Part shown: one piece after another, positions 1-6,028 of the stretch
How positions within the stretch are numbered: position 1 is the stretch's first letter
Layout of the letters: each line of letters begins with the position of its first letter
Origin: DATJYV01 sp035499415
GTDB lineage: Bacteria; Bacteroidota; Ignavibacteria; UBA10030
Assembly (NCBI GenBank): GCA_035499415.1
Contig: DATJYV010000160.1
Coordinates: 1-6,923, forward strand
Reading direction: 5' to 3'
DNA: 6,923 nt
Notes under the pieces: model-generated
Told to the model about the DNA's origin: nothing
Database searches by the model: none
What the model saw: only the letters and a program-made list of their open reading frames with translations
Made by a program: the position numbers and the translations under genes

Positions 1-189
1 ACATTCATGGTGCTCCGGATGCCGATCCAGATGCCGGCCACATGGGAGTTTCTCGTGACGATTCCGCTCCTGATCGTGTCCGTTGTCGTGATGATGTGGG
101 TCGCCGGCAAAGTGTTCCGCGTCGCGATTCTGTCGTACGGCAAGCGGCCCTCAATCCGGGAGCTCGTCCGGTGGGTACGGGAATCGTGA
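1..189 (+). CDS. ABC-2 type transporter permease, C-terminal end (partial)
   Basis: This is the last 62 codons of a gene that begins before the window; the frame is open to the left edge and ends at TGA 187-189. The visible part has one strong membrane helix (from about VTIPLLIVSVVVMMW), followed by a short basic cytoplasmic tail containing AGKVFRVAILSYGKRPS and ending LVRWVRES. A final helix, then a K-[IV]-FR-x-[AG]-IL-x-YGK-[KR]-P-type segment and a short amphipathic tail, is the usual end of NatB/YhaP-like ABC-2 permeases, which work in the inner membrane with a separate ATPase to export an ion, drug or lipid. The substrate cannot be told from this fragment. The partner ATPase would be expected upstream. 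It lies 31 bases before nuoJ on the same strand, so co-transcription is likely. The family call rests on the C-terminal motif only. Confidence 0.72.
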   Translation, partial: TFMVLRMPIQMPATWEFLVTIPLLIVSVVVMMWVAGKVFRVAILSYGKRPSIRELVRWVRES

Positions 190-224
190 TGGAGGACCTC
201 GACACATTCTCCGCTGAGACGTGA
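189..224 (+). other. Possible 11-codon mini-ORF bridging permease and nuoJ
   Basis: An ATG at 189-191 overlaps the permease stop (TGATG), and the frame runs 11 codons (MEDLDTFSAET) to TGA 222-224, which overlaps the GTG start of nuoJ at 221-223. It occupies the whole junction. A GGAGG motif at 191-195 lies inside it but is about 25 bases from the nuoJ GTG, too far for a normal ribosome-binding site. The arrangement could let ribosomes finishing the permease re-initiate and be carried to nuoJ. That is inference; chance is a real alternative for so short an ORF. Confidence 0.2.
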
Positions 225-733
225 CATTCGAATCGATTGCATTTTACCTTCTCGGGACGGTCTCCGTCGTCTCGGCTCTCCTGGTCGTGACGCGGCGGAA
301 TCCCGTCATCTCCGTCCTTTGTCTCATCCTGAATTTCTTTTGCCTCGCCGGGCTTTACCTCACGCTCCATGCCCAGTTCATCGCCGTCATCCAAATCATC
401 GTCTATGCCGGCGCGATTATGGTCCTTTTTCTCTTTGTCATCATGCTCCTCAACCTGGGGGACGAACGACGCCTCGTTGAGGGGATGAACATCAAGAAAA
501 CGGCGGCGGCGGGGCTGACCCTCGGACTTCTCGCGGAGATCGTCTACATCCTCGCCGGCTTTGCGGCCGGCCGGTCCGTGACGATGTCTGTTCAGGCCGC
601 CAATATCGGCACGGTGGAAAACATCGGCTCCCAGCTCTATACGCGATTCCTGTTTCCCTTTGAAATAACATCGCTCCTCCTCACCGCCGCGATCGTCGGC
701 GCGATCGTCCTTGCAAAGAAGAAACTGAAGTGA
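221..733 (+). CDS. nuoJ: NADH-quinone oxidoreductase subunit J
   Basis: Membrane subunit of respiratory complex I (ND6 homologue), which sits between the quinone-binding module and the antiporter-like subunits and helps pass the redox-driven conformational signal along the membrane arm. The 170-residue product has the family's usual length and about five hydrophobic helices. Diagnostic features are SALLVVTRRNPV near residues 18-29, the conserved third helix IQIIVYAGAIMVLFLFVIML at residues 57-76, with Y62 where the family has its helix bulge, and a C-terminal FEITSLLLTAAIVGAIVLA helix at 147-165 ending in a lysine tail. The start is GTG at 221: an in-frame TGA at 215-217 excludes anything upstream, and the next residues match the family N terminus. 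No good Shine-Dalgarno is placed for it. The gene upstream is a transporter permease, not nuoI; nuoK follows within two bases. Confidence 0.96.
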   Translation: MTFESIAFYLLGTVSVVSALLVVTRRNPVISVLCLILNFFCLAGLYLTLHAQFIAVIQIIVYAGAIMVLFLFVIMLLNLGDERRLVEGMNIKKTAAAGLTLGLLAEIVYILAGFAAGRSVTMSVQAANIGTVENIGSQLYTRFLFPFEITSLLLTAAIVGAIVLAKKKLK

Positions 734-735
734 AC

Positions 736-1038
736 ATGGTCCCGATCCAGCATTACCTCATCCTCAGCGCGATTCTTTTCTTCACCGGCGCGGCGGGCGT
801 GCTCGCGCGGCGCAACGCCATCATCGTGTTCATGTCGATCGAGCTCATGCTGAATTCCGCCAATCTCACGCTTGTTGCGTTCTCCGCCTACCTCGGCGAT
901 GTCACAGGACAGATGCTCGCTTTTTTTGTCATGACAGTTGCGGCCGCGGAAGCCGCCGTCGGACTCGCGATCGTCATCGCCCTCTTCCGGAAGAAGCAGA
1001 GCGTCAACCTCGATGAGATCAATCTCCTGAAATGGTAG
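736..1038 (+). CDS. nuoK: NADH-quinone oxidoreductase subunit K
   Basis: Small three-helix membrane subunit of complex I (ND4L homologue), next to NuoJ and NuoN in the proton path. From ATG 736 the product is 100 residues, the same length as E. coli NuoK, and begins MVPIQHYLILSA, close to the E. coli MIPLQHGLILAA. With this start the two conserved membrane glutamates fall at E36 (SIELMLNSANL) and E72 (AAAEAAVGLA), matching E. coli numbering; both are known to matter for coupled proton transfer. A GTG at 730-732 overlaps the nuoJ stop (GTGA) and would add two residues (M-N); it cannot be excluded and could be used by translational coupling. A purine-rich stretch with GAAG at 727-730 sits at reasonable spacing before ATG 736. 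The gene ends at TAG 1036-1038, 28 bases before nuoL. Confidence 0.96.
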   Translation: MVPIQHYLILSAILFFTGAAGVLARRNAIIVFMSIELMLNSANLTLVAFSAYLGDVTGQMLAFFVMTVAAAEAAVGLAIVIALFRKKQSVNLDEINLLKW

Positions 1039-1066
1039 CGGCCGCGGATATCGACACGGCTCCCCG

Positions 1067-2992
1067 ATGATTGCCCTCACGCCGTATATCGTCATCATCC
1101 CCCTCGCCGGGTTTCTGCTGCTCGGACTCGGCGGATGGAGAATCAAGAGCGAGCGGACGCTGGGGCTCATCGGAAGCGGGACGGTCGGGCTTTCATTCCT
1201 GCTGGCCGCGGGCGCGTTTGTCCAACTCCTCGGTGAGCAGCCCGGATCGCGGAAGCACATTTTTGAATTATTCTCGTGGATTTCGACCGGGACCGGGGGT
1301 TCTTCGCTCAGCATTCCCGTCAGCTACCAGGTGGATCAGCTCTCCATCCTCATGACCCTCATCGTGACGGGCGTGGGATTCCTGATCCATGTCTACTCGG
1401 TCGGCTACATGCACGGAGACCCCGGCTTCGCGCGATTCTTTGCCTATCTGAATCTCTTCATCTTTGCGATGCTCAACCTCGTCCTCGCCGACAATTTCCT
1501 TCTCATGTTTCTCGGCTGGGAGGGAGTGGGGCTCTGTTCGTATCTTCTCATCGGCTTCTGGTATGAGAAAACGTTCACGGGCGATGCGGCGAAAAAGGCG
1601 TTTGTGGTCAATCGGGTCGGAGATTTCGGATTCATTCTCGGGATGCTGCTGATCTTCAAAACATTCGGGAGTCTCAACTTCACGACGGTCTTTAACGGTG
1701 CGGGCGTTCTCAGCGTGGGGAACCCGACGATTTTTTGGGTGACGCTTCTGCTGTTCGTCGGTGCGACCGGAAAGTCGGCGCAGATTCCGCTCTACGTGTG
1801 GCTCCCGGATGCCATGGCGGGCCCGACACCCGTCAGCGCGTTGATTCACGCGGCGACGATGGTGACGGCGGGAGTCTACATGGTGGCCCGCTGCTCGATC
1901 CTGTACGCGCTCGCCCCTGCGACGCTCGAGATCGTGGCGATCGTCGGAGCCGCGACGGCGTTGTTTGCCGCAACCATCGGACTTGTGCAGAACGACATCA
2001 AGAAAGTTCTGGCGTATTCGACGATCAGCCAGCTCGGCTACATGTTCCTCGCGATGGGAGTCGCGGCCTTCAGCGCCGGAATTTTTCATCTGATGACACA
2101 CGCGTTTTTCAAAGCGCTGCTGTTCCTGGGCTCCGGTGCCGTCATCCACGCGATGCACGATGAGCAGGACATTCGCGCAATGGGAGGATTGAAGCACGAG
2201 CTCCCGACGACCTACAAGACGTTTTTGATCGGAGCGGTGGCGATTGCGGGCATTCCGCCCTTCGCGGGTTTCTTCAGCAAGGACGCGATACTCTTGAATG
2301 CGTTCAGCAGCGAGCACGGATCGGCCGTTCTTTGGGTTGCCGGCGTGGTCGGCGCCGTGATGACTGCATTCTACATGTTTCGCCTGGTCTCGCTCACGTT
2401 CGAAGGGGAGAAGCGGTTCGACCCCCACGCAGTCCATCCGCACGAAGCGCCGAAGTCGATGACGGTGCCGCTCATCGTGCTCGCGATCCTTTCCGTCGTC
2501 GGCGGGTTCGTCGGTGTGCCGCATTACGACCTGGTGGAGGAATGGCTGTCGCCCGTTTTTGCCCCCGCCCGCCTCAAGCTGATGGGCGTGGAAGCGGGAT
2601 CCGGGACGACCGAGTGGTTGCTGATGGCTGTTTCCGTTGCGGCCGCGGTCGGCGGGGTCATAGCGGCGCGGAGAATCTATCTTGACAGGATCGACCTGGC
2701 GACGAACGCGGTCCAGCGTTTCAAGCGGTTGTATACCGTTCTCTTGAACAAGTATTATGTCGATGAGGCCTACGATGCTGCCATCGTCCGTCCCATCCTC
2801 AATATCTCCGAAGGCCTTCTATGGCGCGGATTCGATGTCCGCGTCGTGGACGGCGCAGTCAACGGCACGGCCAAACTCGTTGAAGGGATATCGGCCCGGC
2901 TCCGAAAAATTCAGACCGGCGTCGCCCAGTCGTACGCTCTCGTATTCGTCGGCGGGATCTTTCTCATCGTATCCTGGTACCTGCTGCGTTGA
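1067..2992 (+). CDS. nuoL: NADH-quinone oxidoreductase subunit L
   Basis: Distal antiporter-like subunit of complex I (ND5 homologue), one of the proton-pumping units. The product is 641 residues, slightly longer than E. coli NuoL (613). An N-terminal Proton_antipo_N-like part (about 75-130) precedes the main antiporter domain (about 140-440). Key residues are present: E152 in LGWEGVGLCSYLL, D186 in NRVGDFG, K236 in GATGKSAQIPLYVWLPDAM, H261 in SALIHAATMVTAG, K349 in THAFFKALLF and K405 in GFFSKDAIL. After a hydrophilic His/Pro loop near 445-465, a helix at about 515-535 leads into a long amphipathic stretch (about 536-620, with NKYYVDEAYD) and a last helix at about 622-640. This fits the lateral helix that runs along the membrane arm and its anchor, which appears complete. 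The ATG at 1067 gives the expected N terminus but has no visible Shine-Dalgarno. Its stop overlaps the nuoM start. Confidence 0.98.
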   Translation: MIALTPYIVIIPLAGFLLLGLGGWRIKSERTLGLIGSGTVGLSFLLAAGAFVQLLGEQPGSRKHIFELFSWISTGTGGSSLSIPVSYQVDQLSILMTLIVTGVGFLIHVYSVGYMHGDPGFARFFAYLNLFIFAMLNLVLADNFLLMFLGWEGVGLCSYLLIGFWYEKTFTGDAAKKAFVVNRVGDFGFILGMLLIFKTFGSLNFTTVFNGAGVLSVGNPTIFWVTLLLFVGATGKSAQIPLYVWLPDAMAGPTPVSALIHAATMVTAGVYMVARCSILYALAPATLEIVAIVGAATALFAATIGLVQNDIKKVLAYSTISQLGYMFLAMGVAAFSAGIFHLMTHAFFKALLFLGSGAVIHAMHDEQDIRAMGGLKHELPTTYKTFLIGAVAIAGIPPFAGFFSKDAILLNAFSSEHGSAVLWVAGVVGAVMTAFYMFRLVSLTFEGEKRFDPHAVHPHEAPKSMTVPLIVLAILSVVGGFVGVPHYDLVEEWLSPVFAPARLKLMGVEAGSGTTEWLLMAVSVAAAVGGVIAARRIYLDRIDLATNAVQRFKRLYTVLLNKYYVDEAYDAAIVRPILNISEGLLWRGFDVRVVDGAVNGTAKLVEGISARLRKIQTGVAQSYALVFVGGIFLIVSWYLLR

Positions 2993-4605
2993 ACTTCATC
3001 GACCAACACATTCTGACGGTCGTCGTCTTCCTGCCGCTCGCCGGAGCGCTCGCCGTTGCATTCGCCCCGGTCACGAGTGACGAAACGATCAAGCGTCTCG
3101 GACTCGCCGCCGTGACCGTTCCCTTTCTCCTTTCCCTCTACCTCTTCTTTGCCTTTGATTCGACCAAAGCCGGCTATCAATTCGTCCAGCATGTTCCGTG
3201 GATTGCCACGCTCAACATTTCCTACTTCGTCGGCATCGACGGCATTTCACTCCTGCTTGTTTTGCTGACGACGTTCTTGATGCCCCTCGCGCTTCTCGGC
3301 ACCTGGAACTCGGTCGACCGGCGGCTCCGGGAATACACCGCGGTGATGCTGCTCCTGGAGGCAGGCATGCTGGGCGTTTTCGTCTCCCTCGACCTCTTCC
3401 TCTTTTATGTTTATTGGGAGGCAATGCTCATCCCCATGTATTTCATCATCGGCATTTGGGGCGGGCAGGAACGCGTCTACGCGGCCGTGAAGTTCTTTCT
3501 CTATACGCTCTTCGGCAGTCTTCTGATGCTCGTCGCGATTCTTTCGCTTGCGTACTTCGCTTCGACCCAGCCGGGAGGGCAGTTCACGACAAACCTCCTC
3601 GACCTCTCGTTGCTGGCCGACCGTATTCCGCCCAACCTCCAACTGTGGATGTTCGCCGCATTCGCGCTGAGCTTCGCGATCAAGGTTCCGCTGTTCCCGC
3701 TTCACACATGGCTTCCCGATGCGCACGTCCAGGCGCCGACGGCGGGCAGCGTCATCCTTGCGGGCGTGTTGCTGAAAATGGGGACGTACGGTTTCATCCG
3801 GTTTTGCTTTCCGCTTTTCCCCGATGCAGCCGTGCGCGCGGCGCCGATTCTTGCAGTCCTCTCCGTGGTCGGCATTGTCTACGGCGCCCTCGTGGCCATG
3901 GTGCAGACAGACATGAAGAAGCTGGTTGCATACTCCTCCGTCTCTCATTTGGGCTTCGTGGTGCTTGGGATTTTTTCGATGACGGAAGAAGGAATGCAGG
4001 GGGCGGTGATCCAGATGGTCAACCACGGGCTGTCGACCGGGGCTCTTTTTCTTCTCGTCGGAATGATCTACGACCGTACACACACCCGGATGATCGCGGA
4101 CTATGGCGGGGCGGCAAAATTCATCCCCGTCTACGCGACGATCCTGATGGTCGTCTCCTTGTCCTCCATGGGGCTGCCGGGATTGAACGGGTTCGTCGGC
4201 GAGTTCCTCGTATTGGTGGGCGCATTCAAATCGGGTATTCTCGACAGCTACGCGTACGCAGCCGTTGCGGGTCTCGGCGTCATTTTTTCCGCCGTGTATC
4301 TTCTCTGGATGTACCAGCGGGTCATGCTCGGTCCGGGGCGCGAAGGGGGAATGTACGGCGGACACACGCTAACCGACCTGGCGCCGAGGGAAATCGCGGC
4401 GTTGGTTCCCATCATCGTCTTCATAGTTTGGATCGGCGTGTATCCGTCGACGTTTCTTTCAAAGTCGGCGCCGGCGGTGAGGAATGCCGTCGAACAGATG
4501 GAAAACGCGCGCCGCGGAATTCATGTCCGATACGCGCAAGTCTCGCCTGTGTCGTCTTCGAGCATCGCGAAGGCGCCGCAGGCAATGCCCAAAGGGCGTC
4601 GGTAA
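2989..4605 (+). CDS. nuoM: NADH-quinone oxidoreductase subunit M
   Basis: Antiporter-like proton-pumping subunit of complex I (ND4 homologue), positioned between NuoL and NuoN. The product is 538 residues; E. coli NuoM is 509. The antiporter domain spans about 135-430. Visible key residues: E144 in VYWEAMLIPMYFIIGIWGG, K232 in AIKVPLFPLHTWLPDAHV, K263 in VLLKMGTYGFIRF and E405 in NGFVGEFLVLVGAF, corresponding to the essential E144, K234, K265 and E407 of E. coli. The start is TTG 2989-2991, overlapping the nuoL stop as TTGA; it gives the expected N terminus (MNFIDQHILTVVVFLPLAGA), and no in-frame ATG occurs until well into the membrane region, so a rare start with translational coupling is the best reading. 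The last 30 or so residues (about 509-538) form a Ser/Ala/Lys/Arg-rich hydrophilic tail beyond the usual end. nuoN begins five bases after the stop. Confidence 0.97.
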   Translation: MNFIDQHILTVVVFLPLAGALAVAFAPVTSDETIKRLGLAAVTVPFLLSLYLFFAFDSTKAGYQFVQHVPWIATLNISYFVGIDGISLLLVLLTTFLMPLALLGTWNSVDRRLREYTAVMLLLEAGMLGVFVSLDLFLFYVYWEAMLIPMYFIIGIWGGQERVYAAVKFFLYTLFGSLLMLVAILSLAYFASTQPGGQFTTNLLDLSLLADRIPPNLQLWMFAAFALSFAIKVPLFPLHTWLPDAHVQAPTAGSVILAGVLLKMGTYGFIRFCFPLFPDAAVRAAPILAVLSVVGIVYGALVAMVQTDMKKLVAYSSVSHLGFVVLGIFSMTEEGMQGAVIQMVNHGLSTGALFLLVGMIYDRTHTRMIADYGGAAKFIPVYATILMVVSLSSMGLPGLNGFVGEFLVLVGAFKSGILDSYAYAAVAGLGVIFSAVYLLWMYQRVMLGPGREGGMYGGHTLTDLAPREIAALVPIIVFIVWIGVYPSTFLSKSAPAVRNAVEQMENARRGIHVRYAQVSPVSSSSIAKAPQAMPKGRR

Positions 4606-4610
4606 AGACG

Positions 4611-6023
4611 ATGGCTGATTTTTCATCCAACTACCCGCTGATCGTACTCATCTTCACGGCGCTTGCGGCGCTCATCGCCGGAGCGCCAAAGAATGCGAAC
4701 ATCCGCCTTGTCAGCATGGTCGCGTTCGTCGGCCTCGTCCTCGCCGGAGCGTTATCGGTCGAAGGCATGACGGCGGAGGGTCCAAGCTTCGGCTCCATGA
4801 TCCTCCATGGTGTCTATCCGTGTTTCTTCACCCTGCTTTTCTGCCTCGCCGGCATTGTCACCCTTCTTCTCTCTGAACCGTATCTCCAACGCTTCGGCCA
4901 TCCGCAGGCCGAATACACGATCCTGTTGCTTTTCGCAACGGTCGGCATGGTCCTCATGGCCTCGGCCAACGACCTGATCACGGTCTTTCTCGGCGTCGAA
5001 CTCATGTCGATCTGTCTCTACGTCCTCGCCGGATTTTTCAGGACGGAAGAGCGCTCGAACGAAGCTTCGCTGAAATATTTTCTTCTCGGCGCGTTCGCCA
5101 CGGGATTTCTTCTTTATGGAATAGCGCTCGTCTACGGGTCGAGCGGTACGACGAATCTCACGTTGATAGGCGCGATGCATCCGGATGCCGGCTCACGGAT
5201 GATCTTCACGCTCGGCGCCACGCTCATTGCCGTGGGGCTGTCGTTCAAGGTCGCGGCAGTCCCGTTCCACATGTGGGCTCCGGATGTCTATGAAGGTGCC
5301 CCTACTCCCGTGACGGCCTTCATGTCGACCGGGGCAAAAGCCGCCGCCTTCGCCGCGTTTCTGACCGTCTTCTCCCGCACCCTGCACTTCGGCGGTTCCA
5401 GCGTCGCCGCCGTCATTGCGGTCATCGCGGCCTCTTCGATGATCGTCGGAAACGTCGTCGCGATCTCGCAATCGAACATCAAACGAATGCTCGCCTACTC
5501 CAGCATCGCCCATGCGGGCTACATGCTCTCGGGAGTCGCTGCGGGGAGCGTACAAGGGGAGGTGGGAGTGATGTTCTATCTTTCCGCCTACGCGTTCATG
5601 AACCTCGGGGCATTCGGCGTCATTTCCGTCGTCGAGCGGGACCACTCGGAGGGTTTGGGAATCGATTCGTATGCCGGCTTGAGCAGGCGGAGGCCTCTGC
5701 TTGCGGGACTCATGGCGCTCTTCATGTTTTCGCTCGCCGGCATTCCTCCGTTCGCGGGGTTTTTCGGAAAGTACTACGTCTTCCTCGCGGCGATCGATGC
5801 CCGCATGACGTGGCTTGCGATCGTCGGCGTCCTCACGAGCGTCGTGTCCGCCTACTACTATCTTCGGATCGTCGTCGTCATGTACTTCCAGGATGGCGAG
5901 GCAACCCCCGTATCCGCGCCGGCGCGTCCGGTGCTCATTGCCCTCATTCTTTCGGCACTCATGACGCTCCAGTTCGGAATCTATCCCTCCGCCGTCCTGC
6001 GTCTCACGCATCAGCTCTTCTGA
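4611..6023 (+). CDS. nuoN: NADH-quinone oxidoreductase subunit N
   Basis: Antiporter-like proton-pumping subunit of complex I (ND2 homologue), the one nearest NuoK. The product is 470 residues (E. coli NuoN 485). The antiporter domain covers about 115-420. Conserved residues are present: E130 in VFLGVELMSICLYVLAGF, K155 in EASLKYFLLGAF, K213 in SFKVAAVPFHMWAPDVYEGA, K243 in STGAKAAAFAAF and K387 in PPFAGFFGKYYVFLAA; these match the charged chain described for the E. coli subunit. The ATG at 4611 follows the nuoM stop by five bases and gives MADFSSNYPL, a normal N terminus leading straight into the first helix. The same frame stays open far upstream inside nuoM, but that part is not membrane-like and is not family sequence, so it is not included. 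There is only a weak AAAG-type ribosome site. nnr starts five bases downstream. Confidence 0.97.
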   Translation: MADFSSNYPLIVLIFTALAALIAGAPKNANIRLVSMVAFVGLVLAGALSVEGMTAEGPSFGSMILHGVYPCFFTLLFCLAGIVTLLLSEPYLQRFGHPQAEYTILLLFATVGMVLMASANDLITVFLGVELMSICLYVLAGFFRTEERSNEASLKYFLLGAFATGFLLYGIALVYGSSGTTNLTLIGAMHPDAGSRMIFTLGATLIAVGLSFKVAAVPFHMWAPDVYEGAPTPVTAFMSTGAKAAAFAAFLTVFSRTLHFGGSSVAAVIAVIAASSMIVGNVVAISQSNIKRMLAYSSIAHAGYMLSGVAAGSVQGEVGVMFYLSAYAFMNLGAFGVISVVERDHSEGLGIDSYAGLSRRRPLLAGLMALFMFSLAGIPPFAGFFGKYYVFLAAIDARMTWLAIVGVLTSVVSAYYYLRIVVVMYFQDGEATPVSAPARPVLIALILSALMTLQFGIYPSAVLRLTHQLF

Positions 6024-6028
6024 GTCCG

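Noticed and set aside
1039..1066. GCGGCCGC palindrome in the nuoK-nuoL gap as a terminator or regulatory site
   Set aside because: A short palindrome is expected in GC-rich DNA; there is no loop, no long stem and no following T run, and the gap is only 28 bases inside an operon.
637..1314. Antisense ORF spanning nuoJ, nuoK and nuoL
   Set aside because: Crosses three real genes and has a charged, domain-free translation.
1268..2524. 418-codon antisense ORF opposite nuoL
   Set aside because: Highly charged low-complexity product, the expected mirror of hydrophobic codons with T in the second position read on the other strand. No recognizable domain.
3247..4365. 372-codon antisense ORF opposite nuoM
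   Set aside because: Same charged His/Arg/Glu-rich shadow pattern opposite a membrane protein gene.
3198..4610. Long open frame inside nuoM continuous with nuoN, suggesting a 941-residue protein or NuoM-NuoN frameshift fusion
   Set aside because: The translation over the nuoM part is rich in Arg, His, Asp and Gly with no membrane helices and no family similarity, while the other frame is unmistakable NuoM. GC-rich codon use keeps the frame free of stops. nuoN has a proper ATG at 4611.
5193..6011. 272-codon antisense ORF opposite nuoN
   Set aside because: Same shadow pattern; the + strand NuoN carries all conserved residues.
2989..6023. Similarity among nuoL, nuoM and nuoN as a recent tandem duplication
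   Set aside because: These three subunits are ancient paralogues related to Mrp-type antiporters. Each has its own subunit-specific motifs, so the resemblance is not a local event.
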